From assembly GCA_002773795.1 (NCBI GenBank), contig PFAD01000013.1, forward strand, positions 1 to 64,000: a DNA stretch of 64,000 nt. Reading direction: 5' to 3'. Shown here one piece after another: positions 34,884 to 44,715 of the stretch (positions are counted from its first letter, which is position 1; each line of letters begins with the position of its first letter). Both the position numbers and the translations under genes were made by a program. Below the pieces are notes generated by a model. That model saw only the letters and a list, made by a program, of their open reading frames with translations. It did not search any database and was not told the DNA's origin. Source of the stretch: Chlamydiae bacterium CG10_big_fil_rev_8_21_14_0_10_42_34. Lineage in GTDB: Bacteria > Chlamydiota > Chlamydiia > Chlamydiales > SM23-39.

Positions 34884-35583
34884 GATCAACAACCTCCTTT
34901 TCTCCTACGATGAGACACAAGTGTTGCAAAAGGTCAATTTGCACGTTTGTAAAGGGGAATTTATCGGAATCATGGGACCGAATGGCGGAGGAAAAACAAC
35001 TCTCCTCAAGCTGCTTATGGGATTTTTGACTCCAACAAAAGGAACAATTGAGGTTAGCGGCAAAATAGGATACGTTCCGCAAATTCAACGGACCGATAGA
35101 GATTTCCCCATCACGCTCAATGAACTTGTCTTGCTGGGCGCTTTATCTAAAACAACTTTTTGGGGCACCTATCCGGCTGAGGTAAAAGAAAAAGCGAAGC
35201 AGCTGATCGATTTACTCGGACTCAGCGCACATAAACACAAGGTATTTGGATCCCTTTCGGGCGGACTTGCCCAAAGAGCGCTCCTCGCAAGAGCCCTTTT
35301 ATCTGATCCAGATCTTCTTCTTTTGGATGAGCCAACGGCAAACATTGATGCAGCCTCCAGCGCCGTCATTTTTGAGCTACTCGAATCGATGAAAGGGAAA
35401 AAAACAATTCTCCTTGTCACTCACGATCTCAAAACAATTATTGAACGTGTCGATAGAGTTGTCTGCGTACAAGGAGAAGTTAGCTCTTTTCTCCCCAAAG
35501 ACGTCTGCGAACATTTTGCTCTCGGCTTGTATCACACACCATTACTTGGGACAAAGCAGGAGGCAGTTCATGCTTTTCTTTGA
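34873..35583 (+). CDS. Metal ABC transporter ATP-binding protein (ZnuC/MntB type)
   Basis: Powers Zn/Mn import. It has Walker A GPNGGGKTT (near residue 36), signature LSGGLAQRALLARALL, Walker B LLLLDEPTANID and the switch His in LVTHD. Its 236 residues assume the ATG at 34873, which overlaps the receptor gene by 11 bases; a TTG at 34861 is less likely. Co-translated with both neighbours. Confidence 0.9.
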   Translation: MQIEINNLLFSYDETQVLQKVNLHVCKGEFIGIMGPNGGGKTTLLKLLMGFLTPTKGTIEVSGKIGYVPQIQRTDRDFPITLNELVLLGALSKTTFWGTYPAEVKEKAKQLIDLLGLSAHKHKVFGSLSGGLAQRALLARALLSDPDLLLLDEPTANIDAASSAVIFELLESMKGKKTILLVTHDLKTIIERVDRVVCVQGEVSSFLPKDVCEHFALGLYHTPLLGTKQEAVHAFL

Positions 35584-36412
35584 TAATATTTTTATCCAAA
35601 TGGCTCTTTGGGCCTGTCTTTTAGCCTCGTTTGCCTCTGGTGTAATCGGCTCATTTGTCGTGATTAAGCGAATCTCTTTTATTGCCGGAAGCATCGCCCA
35701 CTCAGTACTGGGCGGAATGGGACTTTGTTTGTGGCTCCAAAGAAGCTATGGCCTCAGCTGGTTAGATCCCATCTATGGCGCCTTTGCCACTGCAATTGCC
35801 TCCGCTTTGCTCTTGGGATGGATCCATCTCCACTACAAACAAAGAGAAGACGCTGTCATCGCCGCAATTTGGTCGACAGGGATGGCTATCGGAATGATTT
35901 TCCTCTCAATCACCCCCGGCACAAATGTTGAGCTGCTCAATTATTTGTTTGGCAATATCCTCTGGATCCAAACAGCAGACTTAATCCGGCTCGCCGTACT
36001 CAATGTGATCATCCTCGGGATCGTCGCATTTTATTATCGTAAATTTTTAGCTATCTGTTTTGACGAAGAACAAGCTTTACTCCAAGGAGTTCCTGCCAAG
36101 GGGCTCTACCTCCTCTTATTAAGCCTTGTTGCCGTCTCTATCGTCTTGCTCATGCAAATTATTGGAACCATTTTAGTCATCGCACTACTCACCATTCCAG
36201 CTACGCTTGCGAGCCTTTTTACAAGCAGACTTATCATTATGATGGGAGCGGCTACTGGCTTTTGCGCACTATTTAGTCTCGTTGGCATGGGGATCGCCCA
36301 CACCCTAAATTGGCCCCCATCAGCAACCATTGCCCTAGTGGCAGCAGCAAGCTATCTTCTTCTTTTACCCCAAAAAAAGAAGAAAAATTTCTTGAGAAAA
36401 GCCCCAAATTAG
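35570..36412 (+). CDS. Metal ABC transporter permease (ZnuB/MntC type)
   Basis: An inner-membrane channel subunit of 280 residues with about 8 helices. The start at 35570 is fixed by AGGAGG and overlaps the ATPase gene by 14 bases; the frame is open further upstream but inside that gene. ABC-3 family features include FASGVIGSFVVIKRISFIAG near the N terminus and IAHSVLGGMGL. It ends before a hairpin and the rplU promoter. Confidence 0.88.
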   Translation: MLFFDNIFIQMALWACLLASFASGVIGSFVVIKRISFIAGSIAHSVLGGMGLCLWLQRSYGLSWLDPIYGAFATAIASALLLGWIHLHYKQREDAVIAAIWSTGMAIGMIFLSITPGTNVELLNYLFGNILWIQTADLIRLAVLNVIILGIVAFYYRKFLAICFDEEQALLQGVPAKGLYLLLLSLVAVSIVLLMQIIGTILVIALLTIPATLASLFTSRLIIMMGAATGFCALFSLVGMGIAHTLNWPPSATIALVAAASYLLLLPQKKKKNFLRKAPN

Positions 36413-36434
36413 ACGGTTTTATCACCCCGTCTAA
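36409..36434 (+). terminator. Hairpin at the end of the metal-transporter operon
   Basis: ttagacgg (36409-36416) and ccgtctaa (36427-36434) form a perfect 8-bp stem overlapping the permease stop codon, with a 10-base loop. There is no T-run, so termination would be weak. Confidence 0.45.
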
Positions 36435-36441
36435 ATACAGA

Positions 36442-36471
36442 TTGACAAAGAGGGGCCCACTCGAGTAATAT
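36442..36471 (+). promoter_or_regulatory. Promoter of the rplU-rpmA-obgE operon
   Basis: A consensus TTGACA at 36442-36447 is 18 bases from TAATAT at 36466-36471, 35 bases before the rplU start. Confidence 0.75.
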
Positions 36472-36505
36472 TTTTGGGAATTATTATACTATTCTTTGAG
36501 GAAAT

Positions 36506-36814
36506 ATGTACGCAGTTATCGAGACAGGTGGAAAACAGTACCGAGTCGAAGAAGGCGATGAGATCGATGTAGAACTCTTGGGCACTGATGGCGAAGTTAA
36601 ATTTGACAAAGTGTTACTCGTTCACGATGGAAACGCACCAAAAGTCGGACTCCCCCACTTAACAGAATGCGCAGTGCATGCCGAAGTTATTGGCATTGCA
36701 AAAGGACCTAAAGTAATTGCATTCAAATATAAGAAGCGCAAGAAGTCCCGCCGCACCGTTGGCCACCGCCAAAAATATTCACGTGTGAAAATTAAGAAAA
36801 TAGTCGCAGCTTAA
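36506..36814 (+). CDS. rplU: 50S ribosomal protein L21
   Basis: A 102-residue ribosomal protein that binds 23S rRNA. The N terminus MYAVIETGGKQYRVEEGDEI and the basic C-terminal KYKKRKKSRRTVGHRQKYS are diagnostic. GAGG precedes the ATG. It is first in the rplU-rpmA-obgE operon. Confidence 0.97.
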   Translation: MYAVIETGGKQYRVEEGDEIDVELLGTDGEVKFDKVLLVHDGNAPKVGLPHLTECAVHAEVIGIAKGPKVIAFKYKKRKKSRRTVGHRQKYSRVKIKKIVAA

Positions 36815-36826
36815 CAAGGACTACAA

Positions 36827-37078
36827 ATGGCACATAAGAAAGGACAAGGATCCACTCGCAACGGAAGAGACTCGAAATCACAACGCCTTGGAATCAAAGC
36901 GACCATGGGTCAATTCGTCACAGCTGGCAGCATTCTCGTAAGACAATGTGGCACAAAGTGGCACGCAAGTAAAAACGTAGGAATTGGACGCGACTTTACG
37001 CTCTTCGCTTTAATCGATGGCGTCGTCTCTTTCCGCAAAAGCGCGAAGACTCACGTCTCCGTCTTACCTGAGCAATAA
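36827..37078 (+). CDS. rpmA: 50S ribosomal protein L27
   Basis: An 83-residue protein near the peptidyl-transferase centre. [20 protein letters not shown] is the family signature. It is 12 bases after rplU, with AAGGA upstream. The N terminus starts directly at AHKKG, so it needs no Prp-type processing. Confidence 0.97.
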   Translation: MAHKKGQGSTRNGRDSKSQRLGIKATMGQFVTAGSILVRQCGTKWHASKNVGIGRDFTLFALIDGVVSFRKSAKTHVSVLPEQ

Positions 37079-37083
37079 CTCCA

Positions 37084-38088
37084 ATGTTCGTCGATACAGT
37101 CTCTTTATCTCTATCGGCGGGCAAAGGTGGCAATGGCGTCATCGCTTGGCGCCGTGAAAAATATATCCCTAAGGGCGGCCCTGCCGGCGGCGACGGCGGC
37201 AACGGCGGCTCAGTCTATCTCAAAGCTGACGAGCAAGTTCATTCCCTAGAAGACTACCGCAATCGACGCATCATCAAAGCTCAAAACGGAGCTCCTGGTG
37301 GAGCGAACAATCGCAAAGGGAAAAACGGTCTAGATCTCTACCTGAAAATCCCAGTTGGAACACTCGTTAAAGATGCAAAAACAGGCGAAGTCCTTTATGA
37401 TTTCACTGAAAAAGGGCAAACTTGGAAAATCTGTGCAGGTGGAATTGGCGGCAAAGGAAACAGCCGTTTTAAAACTTCAACGCACCAAGCTCCCTTTGTT
37501 TGCACTGATGGAACTGCAGGGAAAAACGCAGAGATCGAACTTGAGCTTAAATTAATTGCTGATATCGGTTTTGTTGGAATGCCAAATGCTGGTAAATCAA
37601 CATTGATCTCAAAGCTTGCCTACATTCAAGTAAAAATTGCACCCTACCCGTTTACAACACTACGACCTAACCTTGGAATCGTAGAATTCGACGACTTCTC
37701 TAGGATCCTCATTGCTGATATCCCAGGAATTATCGAAAATGCTCATGCAAACAAAGGGCTTGGGTTTGCTTTTTTAAGACACATTGAAAGAACCTCTTCG
37801 ATCACCTACCTCATTGAACTGGCGCCCCACCAAGACCGCGACTGTTTTGAAGAGTTTTTGATGTTAAGGCGTGAGCTCGAAGCATATAACCCAGAAATGT
37901 TACAAAAGCCTTTCTGCGTAGTTCTAAATAAGATTGATCAAGAAGGCGCTCGCGAACTTGCCGATGCCTTTAAGGAAAAATATCCTTACGATCCAACAAC
38001 TCTTTTTGAAATTTCTGCACTTGAAGGGATCAATGTTGCTCCTCTCAGAGATCACCTACAAAGCCTCACAGCAAAAGTCTACTTCTAA
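37084..38088 (+). CDS. obgE: GTPase ObgE/CgtA
   Basis: An essential ribosome-assembly GTPase of 334 residues. The glycine-rich Obg fold (~1-157: GGPAGGDGGNGGSVYLKAD) precedes the G domain with G1 GFVGMPNAGKST, G3 IADIPGIIE and G4 VLNKID. The C-terminal OCT domain of some homologues is absent, as in other chlamydiae. It begins 5 bases after rpmA. Confidence 0.95.
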   Translation: MFVDTVSLSLSAGKGGNGVIAWRREKYIPKGGPAGGDGGNGGSVYLKADEQVHSLEDYRNRRIIKAQNGAPGGANNRKGKNGLDLYLKIPVGTLVKDAKTGEVLYDFTEKGQTWKICAGGIGGKGNSRFKTSTHQAPFVCTDGTAGKNAEIELELKLIADIGFVGMPNAGKSTLISKLAYIQVKIAPYPFTTLRPNLGIVEFDDFSRILIADIPGIIENAHANKGLGFAFLRHIERTSSITYLIELAPHQDRDCFEEFLMLRRELEAYNPEMLQKPFCVVLNKIDQEGARELADAFKEKYPYDPTTLFEISALEGINVAPLRDHLQSLTAKVYF

Positions 38089-38110
38089 AAAAGCCTAAAT
38101 AGGTATTCTA

Positions 38111-38494
38111 GTGCCTGTGAAAAAACTGGTATTACAAACTCTTTTATTTCTACTTCCCTTTGGATCCATTCGAGCAAATGACAACACCCCAAACGATCAG
38201 CTCCTTGTGGTTTTTGGATCCAGTGGATACGTCTTATATAAAGTACTAGATTTTGCAAATGACCACGGATTTCGTTATATCAAAATCCTCTCCTATGAAT
38301 TCGCAGGCTTCGGGCACACCATTGTAGGAAAATGCGAAGGAGAGACAAAAGGGGGCACATTTTTTGAACTAAAAGATGAAAATGCTTCCGTCTCATTTTT
38401 ATGTTTTGAAGAAAAACCAGATGACATCTACATCATTGATCTACACAAATATCACTCGATTCTCGAAGATGTTATTAATGACTCAGACAGGTAA
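38111..38494 (+). CDS. Hypothetical exported protein
   Basis: A 127-residue protein starting at GTG 38111, with a signal peptide (KKLVLQTLLFLLPFGSIRA). The mature part, NDQLLVVFGSSGYVLYKVLD and GFRYIKILSYEFAGFGHTIV, is unassigned and small enough to be a single alpha/beta domain. It is tightly packed between obgE and an RNA methyltransferase gene (3 bases to the next start). Confidence 0.6.
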   Translation: MPVKKLVLQTLLFLLPFGSIRANDNTPNDQLLVVFGSSGYVLYKVLDFANDHGFRYIKILSYEFAGFGHTIVGKCEGETKGGTFFELKDENASVSFLCFEEKPDDIYIIDLHKYHSILEDVINDSDR

Positions 38495-38497
38495 GAC

Positions 38498-39199
38498 ATG
38501 TTCACAAAAAAGAAATTTCTTAAGTTAGATCCACTCCAAAAGCAAAAAAAATTAGCTGAGATTCTCAGAAAACATTACGAAGAGCAATTGACCGATTTCA
38601 CCGAATACAACACATTGCTCTCCTGGATCAAATGCAATCCTTACCTGCACACAGATTTTAAAACTCTTGCCGATCGCTATCATTACCACCTACAACAAGC
38701 AGGTCTTTCATTAAAAGAGCATAACCTCCTCCCCTCTTTAAGGACAGGTGACCACACACCCAAACTCGACTTCCCCAACATCGCGATTTACCTAGATAAT
38801 GTCCGCTCAGCTTACAATGTAGGCAGCATCTTAAGAACGGTTGAAGCGCTACGCATTGGCAAAGTCTACTTTGCTAAAAACACACCCTTTATCGACAACG
38901 AAAAGGTAAAAAGAACAGCTATGGGTGGAGCAGAACTTGTCCCATGCTTTCAAAACGTCTCCTTATCTGAACTTCCTCGCCCCATTATTGCACTCGACAC
39001 TAGCGATGCTGCAATAAATGTAGCTGAATTTACATTCCCCGAAAGCTTTACCCTTATTTTGGGAAATGAAGAGTATGGGATTTCAGAAGAATCTTTAAAA
39101 GAGGTGGACTTCATTGTAGAAATCCCCCTTTTCGGAGCAAAAAACTCGATCAATATTGCCTGCGCCTTTGCAATTGCTGCATCTAGAATAAGACGGTAG
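38498..39199 (+). CDS. SpoU/TrmH-family RNA 2'-O-methyltransferase
   Basis: A SPOUT ribose methyltransferase of 233 residues. The N-terminal ~85 residues are a helical extension. The catalytic part has AIYLDNVRSAYNVGSILRTV, FTLILGNEEYGIS and IPLFGAKNSINIACAFAIAA. It is a different subgroup from the enzyme at 13.1 kb. The target RNA is unknown. Confidence 0.85.
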   Translation: MFTKKKFLKLDPLQKQKKLAEILRKHYEEQLTDFTEYNTLLSWIKCNPYLHTDFKTLADRYHYHLQQAGLSLKEHNLLPSLRTGDHTPKLDFPNIAIYLDNVRSAYNVGSILRTVEALRIGKVYFAKNTPFIDNEKVKRTAMGGAELVPCFQNVSLSELPRPIIALDTSDAAINVAEFTFPESFTLILGNEEYGISEESLKEVDFIVEIPLFGAKNSINIACAFAIAASRIRR

Positions 39200-39244
39200 A
39201 CTTTTTTCCTTTCTACTATTAGAAGAAAGGAAAAGGAGTAACCC

Positions 39245-39592
39245 ATGCAAATCCCACCCATTCCACCAACAGGCAATCCTCTCGGCAGCTCTGGAGATCC
39301 AACTGTAAAAGAGTTTAATCAGCTTTGGGATCAATGGTACGATCACCCTTCAAGAAAAACAGGGGAAGCGCTCTTAAATTTTATCAAAAAAAACCAAAGT
39401 CACTTCGAACAATTAGCGAAAAATACTCCAGCGCCTCACCCGAAAGTTTCCATTAAAGATGCGTGTAGAACAGCTGAAGAGTATTTACAAGGCTGGATGA
39501 ATGATGGATGCGATCCAAATAAGACAACCCCACCCTCAGAATTTGTAAATGATATTGCTCTATGGATTAATTATGCAGGGCAAGGGAAATAA
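39245..39592 (+). CDS. Hypothetical protein
   Basis: A 115-residue soluble protein with a Pro/Gly-rich start (MQIPPIPPTGNPLGSSGDP) and a helical remainder (FNQLWDQWYDHPSRKTGEAL). AAAGGAG lies at a good distance before the ATG. The N terminus resembles those of small chlamydial type III-associated proteins, but I do not recognise it. Confidence 0.6.
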   Translation: MQIPPIPPTGNPLGSSGDPTVKEFNQLWDQWYDHPSRKTGEALLNFIKKNQSHFEQLAKNTPAPHPKVSIKDACRTAEEYLQGWMNDGCDPNKTTPPSEFVNDIALWINYAGQGK

Positions 39593-39599
39593 ACACTTT

Positions 39600-40505
39600 C
39601 TATTTAGGGAATGGAAATTTCCTTAAATCATCAGCAACTAAAGTATTAGGAAAAATCGCTCTAGCTTCATCGCCAAGTAGTTCAGGATCTCTATAACGAG
39701 CTGAAAAATGGGTGAGGATTAACGTTTTAACTCCGGCCTCTTTTGCAATGAGCGCTGCCTGCTTTGCCGTCATATGGTGATATTCATTGGCCATGGCTCT
39801 GTCTTCATCTAAATACGTACTTTCACAAATAAGCACTTTTGCCCCTTTTGCAAGCTCAATTGCCTCGGAACATGGGCGAGTGTCTACCACATAGGAAAAG
39901 GTATCACCCGGGCGGACATGACTTACTTCATCGAGCAAAACCCATCTGTCATCCACACAGATTTTTCCCTCTTTTTCAAGCTTCCTTACGCTTGGGCCCC
40001 CAATGCCTAATTTTTTTAAATCCTCTTTATGAAATTTAATCGTATCGGGTTCAGTAATCCTCCAACCGATATTTTCAATGCCGTGATCTAAAAATTCAGC
40101 CTCAATCCGAAACTTTCCATCATCTTCAACAAGTCCGCCTTTTTTAACGGGGTGCTCTACAACATGGATATTTTCTTTATAGCTGCAGCAATAACGGAGC
40201 CTATCGAAGAATTTCTTCCCACCCGCAGGATAATAACAATGAATAGGGTGGGTCACTTTGTCTAAATTAAGACGCATGAGCATGGAGCCAAGTCCTAAAC
40301 AATGATCCCCGTGGAAGTGACTGATAAAAATGCGGGTTACAACGGGAGGCGCTACATCAGCAAAGATAAACTGTCTTTGCGTCCCCTCTCCTGGATCAAA
40401 AAGGAGCCCTTCCCCATTCCAACGAACGAGATAAGCACCGTGATTTCGAAAACGGGTGGGTTGCTGACTTGAGCAGCCAAGAATGACAATATCTCGCACA
40501 CTCAT
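39600..40505 (-). CDS. rnz: Ribonuclease Z
   Basis: Matures the 3' ends of tRNAs; needed here since neither tRNA in the window encodes CCA. The start at 40505 ([13 protein letters not shown], 301 residues) fits the family N terminus. The metallo-beta-lactamase fold has the zinc motif [17 protein letters not shown] near residue 60, and ILTHFSARY near the C terminus with a further zinc ligand. It matches CT346 in position relative to lon and dnaJ. Confidence 0.9.
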   Translation of the reverse strand: MSVRDIVILGCSSQQPTRFRNHGAYLVRWNGEGLLFDPGEGTQRQFIFADVAPPVVTRIFISHFHGDHCLGLGSMLMRLNLDKVTHPIHCYYPAGGKKFFDRLRYCCSYKENIHVVEHPVKKGGLVEDDGKFRIEAEFLDHGIENIGWRITEPDTIKFHKEDLKKLGIGGPSVRKLEKEGKICVDDRWVLLDEVSHVRPGDTFSYVVDTRPCSEAIELAKGAKVLICESTYLDEDRAMANEYHHMTAKQAALIAKEAGVKTLILTHFSARYRDPELLGDEARAIFPNTLVADDLRKFPFPK

Positions 40506-40539
40506 AATTGAACCAGCTTTGTGAAAAATGCGCTTACGT

Positions 40540-41664
40540 TCATTTACAAACTCTTTGTGCAAAGTATTTGAAGCGAGCTAAAAATACGCCGATAAAAACA
40601 CCTGCGATATGGGCTGTATTTGCAATATTTGGCGTAAAATTATGCGTTGTAAAGACCTGAATGAAAAATGCAACCAACTGAAGTGCAAAAATTGCAGCAA
40701 TGAAAAAAAGGAGGAATAAAACAGTCGATTTATTTAATGGATACCCTTCCCAAGGAGCTATTTTTTCTCGCATCCAAATAAAGCCTGCAAGAGCTGTTAC
40801 AATTCCTGAATACCCGATAAAAAAAGGGCCACTCATCAAATACTGCAAAGTGTTCGTTCCAATCGCTGCAATCAAGGTAAAAAGGAGCATTCTAAAAGGG
40901 CCGATCCTTTGTTCTATTGGCCGGCCAAGATACCAAAGCCAAAGCATGTTAAACAAAATATGAAGGAGATCTCGGTGTAAGATAACAGGTGTAAAAAGGC
41001 GCCATATTTCTCCTTGACGGATGCTTGAAAAAAGGGGCCCTTCGCCCAATGACGTATCCGTCCCATCTATTTTGTTCACAACCCACTCGTAAGCCCCTTT
41101 CCAGTAGGAAGACTGATTTGCAGATTCTATTTCTTGAAGAAGCCCTGCTGGAGGTTGGTTACTCTGAGGATTTTGCGCTCCAAACTTTTCTAAGGACTCT
41201 TCTAATTGGGCAAATGCGGGAGGCAAATCGAACATGAATTGAGCCTGCATCGGCGTCATCAAAAATGCTTGTTCTGGAAAACCTTGCTTGCTCAACGGAA
41301 TTTCTTGGAGCGTATTTAAGAAATAGACCATGCAGCAAAGCGCTATAAGGAAATTTGTTACAAAGTTTTTAAAGTGACGAGGAGGCAGCTCTTCTGCCAA
41401 TTCCTCATTTGGATCAGTTGGCACAGGCTCCGGTTCAGGAATGGGAGCATCAAATTTAGAGTCCATCGGATTTTTCAAAAACTCATTGAGAAGATTTGTT
41501 GCCGTCTCCAATTTGTCTTCTTCATGGATCCAAATTTGGTAGGACATATGCCCAGTTCCTGCAGCAAAAGAGCCTTCACAATTATTCCCAATGCCAACAT
41601 GCGTTAAGTACTGCGCAAAACGGCGGGCGTGATTTTCATTTGGAAAAGTGCCTATTGCTCGCAT
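40540..41664 (-). CDS. Rhomboid-family intramembrane serine protease
   Basis: A 374-residue inner-membrane protease. The start at 41664 ([20 protein letters not shown]) gives a soluble N-terminal domain (~1-75) like that of GlpG, followed by a Pro/Glu linker. The rhomboid core (~120-370) has [18 protein letters not shown], the nucleophile in [11 protein letters not shown] and the catalytic His in [10 protein letters not shown]. Substrates are unknown. It overlaps hldE by 13 bases. Confidence 0.87.
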   Translation of the reverse strand: MRAIGTFPNENHARRFAQYLTHVGIGNNCEGSFAAGTGHMSYQIWIHEEDKLETATNLLNEFLKNPMDSKFDAPIPEPEPVPTDPNEELAEELPPRHFKNFVTNFLIALCCMVYFLNTLQEIPLSKQGFPEQAFLMTPMQAQFMFDLPPAFAQLEESLEKFGAQNPQSNQPPAGLLQEIESANQSSYWKGAYEWVVNKIDGTDTSLGEGPLFSSIRQGEIWRLFTPVILHRDLLHILFNMLWLWYLGRPIEQRIGPFRMLLFTLIAAIGTNTLQYLMSGPFFIGYSGIVTALAGFIWMREKIAPWEGYPLNKSTVLFLLFFIAAIFALQLVAFFIQVFTTHNFTPNIANTAHIAGVFIGVFLARFKYFAQRVCK

Positions 41665-42143
41665 TTTTTTATCTTCTCTATGATTGCGGAAGTAGCCAAC
41701 CCATCGATTCTTTCGACGAGATGGAGCCTTCCTCCATTTATTTTCACAGTTTCTGCCTCTACGCAATGCGCCCCATATTCTACGCCATTTACATGGACAT
41801 CGGGTTTAATTTTTGACAAAATCTCACAAGGATCTGTTTCCTCAAACCAAGTGACATAATCGACAAATTGCAAAGCAGCAAGCATCTCGAGCCGATACTT
41901 CAAAGAGATGATCGGACGCTCTTTGCTTTTATACTTTTGAATGGAGGCGTCAGAGTTCATGGCGACAATCAAGACATCAGCTTGTTTAGACGCCTCGTGA
42001 ATCATGAAGAGATGTCCCGCATGGATGAGATCAAAAGAACCGTTGAGCGTAGCAATTGTTAGATGACGCGCTCTTAACTCTGCTACCTTACTCTGTAGCA
42101 GCTCAGGTTCGATTAATTTCTCACTCAGCCAAACAGGTATCAT
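41652..42143 (-). CDS. hldE: D-glycero-beta-D-manno-heptose 1-phosphate adenylyltransferase (HldE C-terminal type)
   Basis: Makes ADP-heptose from heptose 1-phosphate and ATP. This 163-residue single-domain enzyme has the nucleotidyltransferase motif LNGSFDLIHAGHLFMIHEA, where HAGH is the HxGH site, IVAMNSDASIQKYK and the C-terminal [13 protein letters not shown]. The sugar kinase domain of bifunctional HldE is absent. With gmhA at 7.9 kb it indicates a heptose pathway. It overlaps lon by 4 bases and the rhomboid gene by 13. Confidence 0.82.
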   Translation of the reverse strand: MIPVWLSEKLIEPELLQSKVAELRARHLTIATLNGSFDLIHAGHLFMIHEASKQADVLIVAMNSDASIQKYKSKERPIISLKYRLEMLAALQFVDYVTWFEETDPCEILSKIKPDVHVNGVEYGAHCVEAETVKINGGRLHLVERIDGLATSAIIEKIKKCEQ

Positions 42144-44650
42144 GCTCGTCTCCGAGAAGAGCTTTTTTTCGCCTGTTTTTTAAGGCGATTAATGTGAATT
42201 GAAAGTTTAGGAAAAGCGATCTTAAAGACATCGTCATAATATTCGACGAAATGGACCTCAATTCCTTTTTTCAAAAAGTCGGGAAGCTCATCATAATCGC
42301 GTAAATTCTCTTTCGGGAAAATCAATACATTGAGCTTTGATCTTCTCGCCGCAATTAGCTTTTCTTTTAAACCACCAATAGGGAGAACACGCCCAGTTAA
42401 AGTCAGCTCCCCAGTCATTCCCAAATTATTGCGAACAGGAGTATCTAACAATAACGACAACAAAGAAGTCGTCATTGTCACGCCTGCCGAAGGACCATCT
42501 TTAGGTGTTGCTCCTTCCGGAATGTGGAGATGGATTTGTGACTTTTCAAAAAATGGGAGATCTTTTGCATATCGAAGCACGCTGCTTTGCGCATAAGTCC
42601 AAGCAATTTGAGCCGACTCTTTCATCACATCGCCAGCTTGTCCGGTGAGCTTCATTTCAGTTTTTTCCGATGGATATTTAACCGCCTCGACATAAAGGGT
42701 CGCTCCACCAAGAGCAGTCCACGCAAGCCCAGTTGTCACGCCAACCGGGTTCACTTCGTAGTAGCGATCTGTTGTGAAAATCGGCTTACCGAGGAATGTG
42801 GACAAATTCTTTTCCGCAACCACAACTTTTGAAGCTTTCCCTCGCGCAAATTTCACAGCAACTTTACGCATAATCTTTTTGATGTAATTTTCAAGACTTC
42901 GGACACCCGCTTCGCGAGCGTATCCATTAATGATTTGCGCTAAGGCCCCATTTGTAAAGGAGATATTGCTTGCTTTTAACCCCATATTCTTCCGATTTCT
43001 CGGCACGAGGTATTTTTTCGCAATCTCAACTTTTTCAGCCTGGATATACCCTGAAAGTCGCAATATTTCCATCCGATCTTTTAAAGGCTCTGGAATTGTG
43101 TCTAAAACGTTCGCTGTTACAATGAACAAAACGTTTGAAAGATCACATCGAACATCAAGGTAGTGGTCTAAAAAGTCTTTATTTTGTTCTGGATCGAGCA
43201 CTTCGAGCAGAGCCGATGCAGGATCTCCGTGGAAGCTTGATCCCATTTTATCGACTTCATCGAGCATGATGACAGGATTCATGGTTTGACAAGACTTGAG
43301 CGCTTGAATCATTTTACCTGGCATCGCACCAATGTAAGTGCGTCTGTGCCCTTTAATTTCCGCCTCATCGCGCATACCACCAACTGAAAATCGAAAAAAC
43401 TTACGATTCAATGCTCTCGCAACACTTTTCCCAATGCTCGTCTTTCCCACTCCAGGAGGGCCGACCAAGCAAATAATGCTCCCTTTCACACCACCTGTTA
43501 ACTTACCGACTCCAATGAACTCTAAAATTCGTTCTTTGATGTCTTTCAATCCATAATGGTCGTGCTCGAGAACTTTTTCCGCTTTTTTTATATCGTGAGT
43601 CTCTTTGCTATCCAGTCCCCAAGGAACAATGGTCAACCAATCGATATAGTTGCGCACAACCCCGTATTCAGCCGATTGGACCTCTAAAGTGGATAGTTTA
43701 TCGAGCTCTTCACGAATTACTTTTAACGCCTCTTCTGGGATTTTTCTCTGTCTGATCCGCTCTTCAAACTTTTCGGTCTCGACAGTTTTGTCATCTTTTT
43801 CCATCCCGAGTTCTTTTTTAATCGCCTTGAGCTGCTCGCGGAGGAAAAATTCGCGCTGCGTCTTAGAAATAGTCGCTTCGATTCTTTGGTTGATCGTACT
43901 TTGCAATCTGCTGATATCGAGCTCTTTTTTTAAAAGAAGTAGCGCCTTATCAATCCGTTTTTCGATTTCAAAAGTTTCAAGAACATCTTGGAGCTCTTCT
44001 CGCGTAGCCGTTGTCAAAGCAACAGCAAAGTCAGCAAGTCTTCCAGGTTCTGTAAAATCTGAGTGCCCTAAAAAGATTTGGAGCTCCTCTTTAAAGAGAG
44101 GATTGAGCTTCAAAAGCTCTTTGATCGTTGTGATGATACTAATTGAATACGCTTTAAGCTCGCGAGAAAGACGTGCAAGAGGAGTGTCATCAAAATATTT
44201 GACCTTTGCAAGCATGTGCTTGCTTCTCACCTGCTTTTCAATGACGACCCGTTTTTCCATATTCAATACGACTTGAGCGCCGCCTTGTTCCATTGGAATA
44301 ATTCTCAAAATACGGGCAACAACACCTACTTGGTACAAATCATCAAAACCAATTTTGTAGATATTGACATCTTCTTCATGAGTTAAAAAAAGACCGACAC
44401 ACTTGTGCTCGCTCTTCGATATGATCTTGAGCACTTCGTAATATTCACCCGGCTCAATCACAATCGGAGCAGCCATTCCAGGGAAAAAGGGGCGTCGATT
44501 CAATGGCATTATAAACAATTGATCGGGATACGGCATAGCAGGAATTAGAGCAGAACCCTTTATCGGAGCATCATCTTCATGCTCATCATGTTCGATGATC
44601 GACTCCTCAGGAATAATCGGCTCTTCTTTTGGGGGTAAATCGTCTTTCAA
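42140..44650 (-). CDS. lon: ATP-dependent protease Lon
   Basis: A cytosolic AAA+ protease of 836 residues for damaged and regulatory proteins. The N-terminal substrate domain (from LFIMPLNRRPFFPGMAAPIV) is followed by a coiled-coil region, the ATPase (Walker A GPPGVGKTS, Walker B VIMLDEVDK) and the protease domain with catalytic Ser in PKDGPSAGVTM and Lys in GGLKEKLIAA. An acidic N-terminal tail of ~30 residues and a basic C terminus (KKQAKKSSSRRRA) extend it. It corresponds to CT344. Confidence 0.95.
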   Translation of the reverse strand: MKDDLPPKEEPIIPEESIIEHDEHEDDAPIKGSALIPAMPYPDQLFIMPLNRRPFFPGMAAPIVIEPGEYYEVLKIISKSEHKCVGLFLTHEEDVNIYKIGFDDLYQVGVVARILRIIPMEQGGAQVVLNMEKRVVIEKQVRSKHMLAKVKYFDDTPLARLSRELKAYSISIITTIKELLKLNPLFKEELQIFLGHSDFTEPGRLADFAVALTTATREELQDVLETFEIEKRIDKALLLLKKELDISRLQSTINQRIEATISKTQREFFLREQLKAIKKELGMEKDDKTVETEKFEERIRQRKIPEEALKVIREELDKLSTLEVQSAEYGVVRNYIDWLTIVPWGLDSKETHDIKKAEKVLEHDHYGLKDIKERILEFIGVGKLTGGVKGSIICLVGPPGVGKTSIGKSVARALNRKFFRFSVGGMRDEAEIKGHRRTYIGAMPGKMIQALKSCQTMNPVIMLDEVDKMGSSFHGDPASALLEVLDPEQNKDFLDHYLDVRCDLSNVLFIVTANVLDTIPEPLKDRMEILRLSGYIQAEKVEIAKKYLVPRNRKNMGLKASNISFTNGALAQIINGYAREAGVRSLENYIKKIMRKVAVKFARGKASKVVVAEKNLSTFLGKPIFTTDRYYEVNPVGVTTGLAWTALGGATLYVEAVKYPSEKTEMKLTGQAGDVMKESAQIAWTYAQSSVLRYAKDLPFFEKSQIHLHIPEGATPKDGPSAGVTMTTSLLSLLLDTPVRNNLGMTGELTLTGRVLPIGGLKEKLIAARRSKLNVLIFPKENLRDYDELPDFLKKGIEVHFVEYYDDVFKIAFPKLSIHINRLKKQAKKSSSRRRA

Positions 44651-44715
44651 ATTGACCTCATAAAAGGAATCTAGTTTATCACTCTTGCCACAAATGTAGC
44701 AATGAACGCTTTATC

